From contig NZ_VJYB01000003.1 of NCBI RefSeq assembly GCF_030400225.1, positions 1 through 64,000 on the forward strand: a DNA stretch of 64,000 bases. The letters are read 5' to 3'. Below, piece after piece: positions 1-7,653 of the stretch (its first letter is position 1; each line of letters opens with the position of its first letter). Position numbers and translations under genes: made by a program. Below the pieces are notes generated by a model. That model had not been told where the DNA came from and searched no databases. It was given only the letters and a program-made list of their open reading frames with translations. This DNA is from Lactobacillus sp. UCMA15818. Its GTDB lineage: Bacteria > Bacillota > Bacilli > Lactobacillales > Lactobacillaceae.

Positions 1-108
1 TCAAAACTTCCGGTGAATGCAAGCATTCGGTGAAAGTTTTGCGTTCGACTTGCATGTATTAGGCACGCCGCCAGCGTTCGTCCTGAGCCAGGATCAAACT
101 CTCATTTT
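1..108 (-). rRNA. 16S ribosomal RNA, 5' end (partial)
   Basis: Read on the minus strand, this is the universally conserved start of 16S rRNA: AGAGTTTGATCCTGGCTCAG, followed by GACGAACGCTGGCGGC and a V1 hairpin (GAATGCTTGCATTC). The rest of the gene lies outside the window to the left. The exact mature 5' end is estimated from where AAAATGAGAGTTTGATC begins. The V1 sequence resembles that of lactobacilli, which supports the family assignment. Confidence 0.97.
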
Positions 109-259
109 AAAAGTTTGTGACTCTTTACTTAATTATTTACTAGCGAATTGACTTCGCAAATGTTTGCTCTTGTACTAAACAAGAGACCCTACACATTTGA
201 TTTGTCGAAACTTTGTTCAGTTTTCAAAGGTCTACATAATTGCTTAACGCAACTTTTAT

Positions 260-288
260 ATAATACCATGTTTAACAACAACTGTCAA
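260..288 (-). promoter_or_regulatory. rRNA operon promoter
   Basis: On the minus strand a perfect -35 box TTGACA (288-283) is followed after 17 bases by TATTAT (265-260). It lies about 150 bases upstream of the mature 16S start and faces it. The remaining sequence to the 16S gene is AT-rich leader. The spacing and near-consensus boxes are as expected for a strong rrn promoter. Confidence 0.85.
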
Positions 289-402
289 ACACTTTTTTAT
301 TTAAGTTGTAATTCCAGATTTCCCCGAAACAAGCAACGAAATTAAATATACGCTTAGTTTAACTCCGCGTCAACCTTTTTATTAACATTAATCACATTTT
401 AA

Positions 403-771
403 TTATTTTTTCTTTCTGGTCATTGCTCTCTTTAAAACTTGAAAAAATGTTAACGACTTGACTATCTTATTAGCATCAACATATTTTCTGATGACACGCA
501 AAACTTTTTTAGGATCCTTAGAGGAAAAAGTAAATAACCCATTTCTTTTAGTCTTTAAAGCATATCGTGGAATCCACATTCCCTTGAATAAAACCGATAC
601 AACAACAACATCCACTTCTTGCCATGGGATTTGAATAAAGTTCTTTACATTGCGACTATCATAGAATTCAAATCCTTTATCGCCTATCATTATTTCTCCA
701 TAATCTGTCATTCCCATATGAGAATTTCCCTTAATAGTTAGATCTACCTTCGTATTAATTGATTTGACCAT
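403..771 (-). CDS. manO: DUF956 family protein, ManO-like PTS accessory protein
   Basis: This 122-residue soluble protein matches the DUF956 family, small proteins found almost only at the end of mannose-family PTS operons of Firmicutes and often called ManO. A run of hydrophobic beta-strand segments (for example WQEVDVVVVSVLFKG) is followed by a basic C-terminus ending RKKK. It is the last gene of the EIIB-EIIAB-EIIC-EIID operon on the same strand, about 280 bases after EIID, and a dispersed palindromic repeat sits in that gap. A Shine-Dalgarno sequence (GGAGAGA) precedes the ATG. The biochemical role is not established; regulation of, or assembly with, the mannose permease is the usual inference. 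Confidence 0.8.
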   Translation of the reverse strand: MVKSINTKVDLTIKGNSHMGMTDYGEIMIGDKGFEFYDSRNVKNFIQIPWQEVDVVVVSVLFKGMWIPRYALKTKRNGLFTFSSKDPKKVLRVIRKYVDANKIVKSLTFFQVLKRAMTRKKK

Positions 772-891
772 TTTCTCTCTCCTTCTTAAATTATGTATTT
801 AAGTAATTATATAGCTTACCTATTAAGCACGTAAAGTGTTGCATTCCCATATTTTCACTCTACTTGAAAAACTGATTGTAATTGTATTTAT

Positions 892-972
892 AGTAGGAAG
901 GACCCAAGTCAAAATATAACTTTTGACTTGGGTCCTTCCTACTTGCCTACAGATGTGTTCCATAAGTCAAAA
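892..972 (+). repeat. dispersed palindromic repeat, copy 1 (inside the mannose PTS operon)
   Basis: Arms 892-914 and 921-943 are perfect 23-base inverted repeats (…GACCCAAGTCAAAA / TTTTGACTTGGGTC…) around a 6-base loop. A tail ending TTCCATAAGTCAAAAC follows on the right. The same stem and tail pattern occurs at eight or more other intergenic places in the window. It lies between the EIID and ManO genes, so it would be transcribed and form a strong hairpin that could reduce read-through into manO. Confidence 0.85.
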
Positions 973-1049
973 CTATTCGCTCAATTTAAAGTCAACACTC
1001 AAATTTTACCGACTTATATCCCACACTTTTTTATTCAATTCCTTTGATC

Positions 1050-1964
1050 CTACATTACACCTAAAACATGCATTACTACACCGAATACAAAGAGGCCAAG
1101 TATGATAACAATTGGAGAAACATTCTTCTTTAACAACCACATACATAAGAATGTGATAAGTAAAGCTGCTAATCCTGGAATTAATTGATTCAAATTATCT
1201 TGCAAAGTAGTAACTTTATATTCTGTTAATGAAAGACCAGAGCCCTGTTGAATTAAAGCTTCCTTAATGCCAGCTGCTCCTGAAGGTAATTTACTCCAAT
1301 CGATATATGCCCCTGCACTTTGTTTAATGCTGGAAACTTTAACCGGACTAAAATCGACACTAACCCATCTTTCAATAAGTGCTGCTAATATGAACATCCC
1401 TAGGATCGAAGCTCCTTTAGTGATATCCTGTAAAATTCCACCTGATAAATCTTCAGTAATTTTAGAACCAGCTTTATATCCTAATTCCTGTGTATACCAC
1501 ATGAAGCTCATTCTAATCGCATTCCAAACGACAAAATAAAGAATTGGCCCAATAATGCTTCCACTTATAGCAAGCGATGCAGCCAATGCACCAACAATAG
1601 GCTTAACCGTATACCAAAATACAGGATCGCCCACTCCGGCTAAAGGACCCATCATACCTACCTTTACACCTTGAATTGTGACATCATCAATTGGTGCCCC
1701 ATTAGCTTTTTCTTCTTCTAGTGCCAGTGTAACTCCAATAATTGGTGAAGCTACATATGGATGAGTATTAAAAAATTCCAAATGACGAGTTAGTGCTTCT
1801 GAACGTTCTTCTTTAGTTTTATATAGTTTTTTAAGTGCTGGTATTAAAGTAAAAGCCCAACCACCATTTTGCATTCTTTCGTAATTCCACGAACCTTGAA
1901 GGAATGTTGAGCGCCACCAAACACTGATACGGTCCTTTTTGCTTAATTTAATTTGATCAACCAT
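1050..1964 (-). CDS. manN: PTS mannose-family EIID component
   Basis: This 304-residue protein is the IID membrane subunit of a mannose-family (man-fru-sor) permease. The N-terminal soluble half has the conserved WWRSTFLQGSWNYERMQNGG stretch and the family motif 'MMGPLAGVGDP' near residue 110; membrane segments follow, with one near the C-terminus. Length is normal for IID. Together with EIIC it forms the sugar channel. Its ATG follows a GGAGGGAAAAATAT ribosome site 19 bases after the EIIC stop, so the two genes are translated as neighbours in one operon. Substrate is probably mannose, glucose or a related hexose; this cannot be fixed from sequence alone. Confidence 0.95.
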   Translation of the reverse strand: MVDQIKLSKKDRISVWWRSTFLQGSWNYERMQNGGWAFTLIPALKKLYKTKEERSEALTRHLEFFNTHPYVASPIIGVTLALEEEKANGAPIDDVTIQGVKVGMMGPLAGVGDPVFWYTVKPIVGALAASLAISGSIIGPILYFVVWNAIRMSFMWYTQELGYKAGSKITEDLSGGILQDITKGASILGMFILAALIERWVSVDFSPVKVSSIKQSAGAYIDWSKLPSGAAGIKEALIQQGSGLSLTEYKVTTLQDNLNQLIPGLAALLITFLCMWLLKKNVSPIVIILGLFVFGVVMHVLGVM

Positions 1965-1983
1965 TATATTTTTCCCTCCTTCT

Positions 1984-2796
1984 CTAATATTTATCTATTA
2001 GGTCGCCTACTGGATCACCTGTATTGGAACTTCCGCCATCACCATTACTATTACCGCCTCTTTTTGAAAGAGTCAGATAAATCAATGCGATTGAAACCCC
2101 AATAGCACCAAGTCCAATAAGTGTAATTTCGCTAACGGCTGCAAAAACAAATCCAAGAACAAAGAATGGCCAAACTTCACGACTAGCCATCATATTTATA
2201 ACCATCGCATAACCAACAGCAACAACCATTCCACCACCAATGGACAAGCCACCTGTCAACCAGCTTGGCATTGAACTTAACAATGACTTAACGGGACCAG
2301 CACCAAGAGCCAAAATTAAAGCTGCTGGAATCGCTATACGTAAACCTTGTAAGCAGATAGCAACAATTTGCCAAAATTCGATTTTTCTAAAACTGCCTTC
2401 TTTGGCAGCACCATCCATAAAATGAACAATCCCTGTGGCTAATGTACGAGTAATAATAGTAAGAAGAAGACCTGCAACTGCCAGAGGAATTGCTATCGCA
2501 ATAGCTGATGAGACTCCCGCACGACCTTGACCACCCAAAACTAAAATAATTGCTGATGCAATTGACGCCAAAGCTGCATCAGGTGCAACAGCAGCTCCAA
2601 TATTTGACCAACCTAACGCGATCATTTGCAGACTTCCGCCCAAAATAACACATGGTAATAATTGTCCTGTTACCAAACCTATTAATGTACATGCAATAAC
2701 TGGTTGATGAAAATGAAATTCATCCAAAATACCTTCCATACCAGCTAAGAATGCCACGAAGACAACCAAAATGATTTGAATCATATTCAGGTTCAT
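1984..2796 (-). CDS. manM: PTS mannose-family EIIC component
   Basis: A 270-residue integral membrane protein of the IIC subunit family. It starts with a hydrophobic segment, then the typical 'GILDEFHFHQPVIACTLIGL' entry and a family glycine-rich stretch (GQLLPCVILGGSLQMIALGW). Several further membrane spans follow, and the C-terminus is polar and Gly/Asn-rich. It pairs with EIID to form the permease. It lies 23 bases downstream of the EIIAB stop and 19 bases upstream of EIID. Length is usual for the family (about 265-270). Confidence 0.95.
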   Translation of the reverse strand: MNLNMIQIILVVFVAFLAGMEGILDEFHFHQPVIACTLIGLVTGQLLPCVILGGSLQMIALGWSNIGAAVAPDAALASIASAIILVLGGQGRAGVSSAIAIAIPLAVAGLLLTIITRTLATGIVHFMDGAAKEGSFRKIEFWQIVAICLQGLRIAIPAALILALGAGPVKSLLSSMPSWLTGGLSIGGGMVVAVGYAMVINMMASREVWPFFVLGFVFAAVSEITLIGLGAIGVSIALIYLTLSKRGGNSNGDGGSSNTGDPVGDLIDKY

Positions 2797-2819
2797 AATT
2801 TATCCTCCATTTCTTTTGA

Positions 2820-3788
2820 TTAACGCTTTTCTTTCAACATTTCTTGTGCTTTTTTTAGAATATTGTCCATATTTTCTCTACCGTCGCTTGGAACCTTACG
2901 TACATCAAAGGAAATTCCCTTTTTTTCCAATTCTTTATATGCATCAATATCGTTTTGATCGAATGCAAGAACTTTATTTGGTTGAACTTTCCCAGCAGAA
3001 TGAGCCATTGACCCGATATTCAGTGTTTTAATAGGTACTCCACCTTCAATTGCTTTCAATGCATCTTCCGGATTTTCAAAAAGCAACAAAGCCTTCTGTC
3101 CCCCAAAATGTTTGTCATCATTTGCCAATTTAATCATCTGTGCAATTGGCACTACATGAGCTTTGATGCCTGCTGGAGCTGCCTGCGTAATCATCTTTGT
3201 ACGCAAGTCGTCTCGAGCTACATTATCAGAAACAACGATAATCCGTGTTGGATTAACAGTCTTACTCCAAGCCGTTGCAACTTGTCCATGCAGTAGCCGC
3301 GAATCAATTCGTGCAAGGACGTATTCAAATTTTCCTGGACGACCACCCTTATTAACTACAACGGTTGCAGTTTTAGTTTCCTTGGGTTGCAGCTTCTCTG
3401 GTTTGATCTTCACACCATCTTTTGCCGTTTCTATAATGTGCGTTGCAATTTCTTGTGCTGATTCCATTGATAATCTTGATGCATAAGCTTCGATTACCAT
3501 TGGAAGATTCATTCCAGCGACAATTGCCCATTTGTCTTTGTGCTGTTCCAACAAATTATTGGCTTGATTAAATGGCGTTCCACCCCATAGATCAATCAAG
3601 AAAAGAACTTCATCTTGATTATCAAAAGATGAAATAGCTTCTTCCATCTTAGTTCTTACATCATCAGGGCCTTCATTAGGCATTAAGGTAACAGCCTTAA
3701 CATTTTCTTGTTCGCCGAAAATCATCGAACCAGACTGGAAAATGCCTTCTGCAAACCCACCGTGGCTCGCAAGAATAATTCCTACCAT
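2820..3788 (-). CDS. manL: PTS mannose-family EIIAB component
   Basis: A 322-residue cytoplasmic phosphotransfer protein with two fused domains. The N-terminal EIIA domain (about residues 1-130) has the phospho-acceptor histidine in 'GIILASHGGFAEG'. After a linker rich in Lys/Glu/Thr, the EIIB domain (about 158-320) carries the phospho-histidine of 'RIDSRLLHGQVATAW'. Phosphate passes HPr -> EIIA -> EIIB -> sugar. A separate EIIB gene lies just upstream, so the operon encodes two EIIB domains. A strong AGGAGG site precedes the ATG, and an intercistronic hairpin lies between the two genes. Confidence 0.95.
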   Translation of the reverse strand: MVGIILASHGGFAEGIFQSGSMIFGEQENVKAVTLMPNEGPDDVRTKMEEAISSFDNQDEVLFLIDLWGGTPFNQANNLLEQHKDKWAIVAGMNLPMVIEAYASRLSMESAQEIATHIIETAKDGVKIKPEKLQPKETKTATVVVNKGGRPGKFEYVLARIDSRLLHGQVATAWSKTVNPTRIIVVSDNVARDDLRTKMITQAAPAGIKAHVVPIAQMIKLANDDKHFGGQKALLLFENPEDALKAIEGGVPIKTLNIGSMAHSAGKVQPNKVLAFDQNDIDAYKELEKKGISFDVRKVPSDGRENMDNILKKAQEMLKEKR

Positions 3789-3813
3789 GTTTAATACCTC
3801 CTAATATTTTTTT

Positions 3814-3834
3814 CTTTTGCATAAATTGCAAAAG
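3814..3834 (-). other. intercistronic hairpin between EIIB and EIIAB
   Basis: CTTTTGCA and TGCAAAAG form an 8-base perfect inverted repeat with a 5-base loop in the 95-base gap between the free EIIB gene and the EIIAB gene. On the transcript an A-rich stretch and the EIIAB ribosome site follow it. It lacks a T-run on the transcribed side, so it is not a normal terminator. It may be an mRNA processing or stability element that sets different levels of the two EIIB proteins. Confidence 0.45.
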
Positions 3835-3883
3835 TTGATAAAACCTACTACAATAACTCCACTATAATTAAGTAATAAATTCT

Positions 3884-4381
3884 TCAAACTAATTTTTTTT
3901 CAGAAAGTGCATGCCATAAATCTCTTGAGTTGTCACCCGAAACTTTACGAACATCCAGCCTAATTCCTTTCTTGTGGATCCAAGAAAAAGCTGCAACATC
4001 TGTATCATTCACCGCGATTGCATCACTAACCATTACCTTCGTCCTATCAAAACTAATTGCACCAATATTGACCGTATCAACCATAATACCTCCAGCAATT
4101 AGCCTTTTAGCATCTTCAGGTTCTTCCACTAAAATCATCACCTTCAGTAAACCAAAGCGAATATCGTGATAAATACCAATCATCTTAGCAACTGAAATAA
4201 CATTGACATTGATTCCTGGGGGACTAGCCTGTACCAACAAGGTTCTTCTAATCCTATCTTTTGCAACCTTGTCAGACACCACTAAAATACGATTAACTTT
4301 TGTGACCTTTGCCCAATTAGTAGTTACTTGTCCATGAAGCAGGCGACTATCAATTCGTAAAAGTCGGACATCCATTGGCAC
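3884..4381 (-). CDS. stand-alone PTS mannose-family EIIB component
   Basis: This 165-residue protein is a complete mannose-family EIIB domain with the active histidine in 'RIDSRLLHGQVTTNWAK'. It resembles the EIIB half of the next gene but is clearly diverged from it. The chosen start is GTG at 4381, 7 bases after GAGGTG; an in-frame ATG two codons later is the alternative but sits far from the ribosome site. It is the first gene after the sigma-54 promoter and therefore leads the operon. It could phosphorylate the same permease, serve a different sugar, or signal to the PRD regulator upstream. Confidence 0.9.
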   Translation of the reverse strand: MPMDVRLLRIDSRLLHGQVTTNWAKVTKVNRILVVSDKVAKDRIRRTLLVQASPPGINVNVISVAKMIGIYHDIRFGLLKVMILVEEPEDAKRLIAGGIMVDTVNIGAISFDRTKVMVSDAIAVNDTDVAAFSWIHKKGIRLDVRKVSGDNSRDLWHALSEKKLV

Positions 4382-4464
4382 CTATCATCACCTCATAGCG
4401 AATAATATTATTACTTAATATAGTTTGTAGTCATCTTGTAAGCGATACCTACAATCTAACTAGT

Positions 4465-4480
4465 AGCAACTTCCATGCCA
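4465..4480 (-). promoter_or_regulatory. sigma-54 (-24/-12) promoter of the mannose PTS operon
   Basis: On the minus strand the sequence is TGGCATGGAAGTTGCT. It matches the sigma-54 consensus TGGCACG-N4-TTGCW at every position but one, with the invariant GG and GC elements exactly 10 bases apart. It lies about 85 bases upstream of the EIIB start and just after the gene for a sigma-54 activator, so it should drive EIIB-EIIAB-EIIC-EIID(-ManO). No competing sigma-A promoter stands out there. Confidence 0.88.
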
Positions 4481-4526
4481 AGTTTTGTGTATTATCAAAT
4501 TTTCCTTTTATTAAAGGATTTCTTTA

Positions 4527-4572
4527 CAAAAAAGCAAAGAATGACACACCATCGATTAGTGTATCATTCTTT
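4527..4572 (-). terminator. terminator after manR
   Basis: AAAGAATGACACAC (4536-4549) pairs with GTGTATCATTCTTT (4559-4572) with one mismatch or wobble. On the minus strand a run of T (from the A-run at 4527-4534) follows. It ends the activator transcript 6 bases after its stop codon and separates it from the sigma-54 promoter. Confidence 0.82.
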
Positions 4573-4577
4573 GTGTA

Positions 4578-7418
4578 TTATATTTTTTGGAATTCTGTAT
4601 TAAAAAGTTGCACAATATAATAAACTTCATTCTCATCCAATTCAATATTCAAGGTTTCTTGTACAATCCTGTTAGCTTGCTGCACCACACTATACAATGC
4701 ATCCTTTTTCACACTCTCAAGTTCAACAGTAGAAGTTGTCATTTCAGAGCTTGTCAAAGACCTTTCGATTGCCCCAGCTAAATGCATAATTAGACTGATT
4801 TTAAAAGCATTTGTAAGCTTTTTTTGAATTCTGCTGTCAATAAAATCACAATACTTCCACAATATGCCTGTGATTTTCTTAGGGTTGATGAATGTAAAAT
4901 ACTGTTCTAAATACTTCTGTGCCATCTCTTCAGTCAAGGAATCAGAATATTCAAAATCAACATTTTGATTTATCGTCAATTCCATATTCTCAATCAAGCT
5001 AATTAGGCTTTCTCCACCATCCTGCAATAATTTTTCCAGTGAAACAAAGGGGACGGAGATTTCAGGATCAACGATTCCCGTTGCAGCAACTACCCGCTGA
5101 TTCTTTTTTATTTCTTGAACTTCTTGTTTCATCCGAACTACTGAAATCGGTACAACTTTTATGTCATCGATAAAGTTATCTATAAGAATTTTGTCCAATA
5201 ATTCTTTGATTTTTTTTGCTGTTCCTTCACCTGTGGAACAGACTGCAATGATAACCTTTTGTCGTTTATCGTTATCCATTATTGCATCTTGTTCCTTTTT
5301 TTCTGTGATTTTTTCTGTAGTACGCGAATATCCAGCAAATTCACGTAATTCACGATAAACTGTTAACAAATCACTATCAATAAGTGCAGTCTTACGAGCC
5401 GCCTCTAGGATCATTGCTGTTGTAACCATATCTATCGTTCGCACTTCTACCTGTGTTTTTTCTGTTAGTTTAGTGCTAAAAGTACTCAAGGATCCCATAT
5501 CTACTAAAAGTAGTACACCATTGCCTTGATTTATTTTCTTCACCTGTACAGCAATTCCATCCAGTGCAACTTTGGGACTCATTTCTAACGGCATGTCAAA
5601 CGAAGTGATATTATCAACTGACAACAATTGTGTAACTACCTGAGCCATTGATGAAGCAGTACTCTTCCCATGTGCCGCAACCACAATGCCGACCTTCCCT
5701 GCTTTAGGTTCGGATTTTAATGATACCAGTAAAATTGCCATGTAATAGACTTCTGACTCAGGGATAGGGAATTGATACGACTCTTCGATTATCTCCTTAA
5801 CCTTCTGCGCAACTTCCAATTCATCTGGATAGTCATGCACCATTGAGGTTAAGTCATTTGATATTTGCCTAAGTGGTTTGCCTGACTGAATCCTCTTCAC
5901 AAAAGAACTAATATGCAGACTCATCGCATATATAAAATTAGCACGTGCCGGATATGCTTCTTCTTCAACCAAAAATTTTTGAATTTTCTTAGTCAAAATA
6001 ATTATATCTTGATCAACAATTTCATTTAGCTTATTTTCTGCCCTATCCAACTTTCCTCTACTATAAAATGATTTCAAATGTAAATTAATATCCGTCATAA
6101 TGAAATTGTTTATTGCCGCTTTGTCTAATCCTTCATCCTTCAAAAGAGCAGCTTTATCCCCGATGATTTCATATAAATTATATGGTAATTCATAACTATC
6201 AACTTCAGCATACCTTTTTTGTGTAGCAGGCTTAATAATCATCTTAGCCTCTAATAATTTTGTTATTTCACCTAATTCATGTCGATTACCAGCTAAATGT
6301 GACAACCCATCTTTGATATTCGGCGGTAATTGTTCAAATTGCAATCTAATTTCATTTCTGTCTTGCATACTGTTCAAGAAACCCTGCGCACATACAAGTT
6401 GCACATTTGACTTGAGCTGTCCAACATTTCCGTATGTGACACTACCAATTAAAGCCTGTACTACATCCTCATTTAAACAAATATTTTTCTGAATTCGATT
6501 AGCTTCAAGTGTCAGTAGTTGTTCTAATAATTGAATCTTTTCATGCGCTGTTCTTTGTTGAAAAGCAGGTAACTGAATAATAATAGGAATTCTTCTTACA
6601 AATGTTTGAAGCAGCGAACTTTCTGGATTCTCAGTTGTGGCACAAACCAGTCTAACATCAGCATGGTGTACCTTAGTTGTTTCACCAAGTCTGCTATATA
6701 TCCCATGATCCATGAAATAGAAGATCATCTCTTGCCCTTCGGGCGGCAAGCGATGAACTTCATCCAAGAAAAGCATTCCACCCTCAGCTTGTTGAATCAA
6801 CCCATCATTATCCTCATTAGCTCCCGTAAAAGCACCCTTAACATATCCAAAAAGATGAGACATCAGCAGCTGCGGATTATGTGCATAGTCTGCACAATTA
6901 AATGTAATAAATTGCTTTTTCGTTAGAATATCGGAATCCACAGCAAACCGATACATAGTGTTGGCAAAATAAGTCTTTCCCGAACCAGTCGGGCCGATAA
7001 TCAACGTGTTTAGACCATGAGGCGGATAGAGTAAGGCAGCTTTTGCTTGTTCAACTTGGTTTTTTAAACTATCATAGCTTCCTACCATGCTATCAAAAGT
7101 GTTTCCGTTTCTTTTAGAAAAAGGATTCAGCACTTTCTTCCCTTCAATACTTTTATCTGCAGCAAAACCCACCTTAGTGCTTTTAATCTTTTCTTCTTCA
7201 ATCGGATCCAGCTGTATTCCGGTTGTATTGAGCCAATATCTTACCGGTCTGCCATTTTGTTTATTCACAAGCCCTTCGCGAACAAGCTGATTCAGCTCCT
7301 TACTGACATTAGATCTAAAAATACCTAATCCTGTCGCCACCTCACTGGTTGTATGGGCCCCCAGCATTCCAGTGTCATGACTAGCTAAATAATCAATAAT
7401 TTTTTCACGCCGTGTCAT
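4578..7418 (-). CDS. manR: sigma-54-dependent PTS activator (LevR/ManR type, PRD-containing)
   Basis: A 946-residue transcription activator of the LevR family. Domains in order: N-terminal winged helix (about 1-65); AAA+ sigma-54 interaction domain (about 105-350) with Walker A 'GPTGSGKT', the sigma-54 contact loop 'GAFTGAN' and Walker B 'GGMLFLDEVHRLP'; PRD1; a mannose-type EIIA domain with 'VVAAHGKSTASSMA' (near 590); an EIIB-like region; and C-terminal PRD2. A start 20 codons upstream is possible, but AAAGGGG lies 7 bases before the ATG at 7418, so that is used. It should be controlled by phosphorylation from HPr and the EII proteins, and it activates the sigma-54 promoter just downstream. 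Confidence 0.94.
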   Translation of the reverse strand: MTRREKIIDYLASHDTGMLGAHTTSEVATGLGIFRSNVSKELNQLVREGLVNKQNGRPVRYWLNTTGIQLDPIEEEKIKSTKVGFAADKSIEGKKVLNPFSKRNGNTFDSMVGSYDSLKNQVEQAKAALLYPPHGLNTLIIGPTGSGKTYFANTMYRFAVDSDILTKKQFITFNCADYAHNPQLLMSHLFGYVKGAFTGANEDNDGLIQQAEGGMLFLDEVHRLPPEGQEMIFYFMDHGIYSRLGETTKVHHADVRLVCATTENPESSLLQTFVRRIPIIIQLPAFQQRTAHEKIQLLEQLLTLEANRIQKNICLNEDVVQALIGSVTYGNVGQLKSNVQLVCAQGFLNSMQDRNEIRLQFEQLPPNIKDGLSHLAGNRHELGEITKLLEAKMIIKPATQKRYAEVDSYELPYNLYEIIGDKAALLKDEGLDKAAINNFIMTDINLHLKSFYSRGKLDRAENKLNEIVDQDIIILTKKIQKFLVEEEAYPARANFIYAMSLHISSFVKRIQSGKPLRQISNDLTSMVHDYPDELEVAQKVKEIIEESYQFPIPESEVYYMAILLVSLKSEPKAGKVGIVVAAHGKSTASSMAQVVTQLLSVDNITSFDMPLEMSPKVALDGIAVQVKKINQGNGVLLLVDMGSLSTFSTKLTEKTQVEVRTIDMVTTAMILEAARKTALIDSDLLTVYRELREFAGYSRTTEKITEKKEQDAIMDNDKRQKVIIAVCSTGEGTAKKIKELLDKILIDNFIDDIKVVPISVVRMKQEVQEIKKNQRVVAATGIVDPEISVPFVSLEKLLQDGGESLISLIENMELTINQNVDFEYSDSLTEEMAQKYLEQYFTFINPKKITGILWKYCDFIDSRIQKKLTNAFKISLIMHLAGAIERSLTSSEMTTSTVELESVKKDALYSVVQQANRIVQETLNIELDENEVYYIVQLFNTEFQKI

Positions 7419-7535
7419 GTATGTAACCCCTTTCGCTTTGTGTATCAAAAGTGTATCACTCATTTCAATTAGTTTCAATTTTTGACACTCAAAAACAAAA
7501 AAATCGATTTATTACAATAGCGTATACTACTACAC

Positions 7536-7580
7536 AAAAAAGGGAATTGTCGAAAATCCAAAAACATTTTCGATAATCCC
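7536..7580 (-). terminator. terminator after oppA
   Basis: GGGAATTGTCGAAAAT (7542-7557) and ATTTTCGATAATCCC (7566-7580) form a long, slightly imperfect stem. On the minus strand it is followed by CCCTTTTTTG. It lies about 75 bases beyond the end of the oppA gene and upstream of manR, which separates the two transcripts. Confidence 0.82.
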
Positions 7581-7653
7581 CTCCTCTTTTGAGGCTTTTT
7601 TAACTTACAACTTAGCTCTTTTTGATTACTTTAAAACTATCATTAATTCTTAA

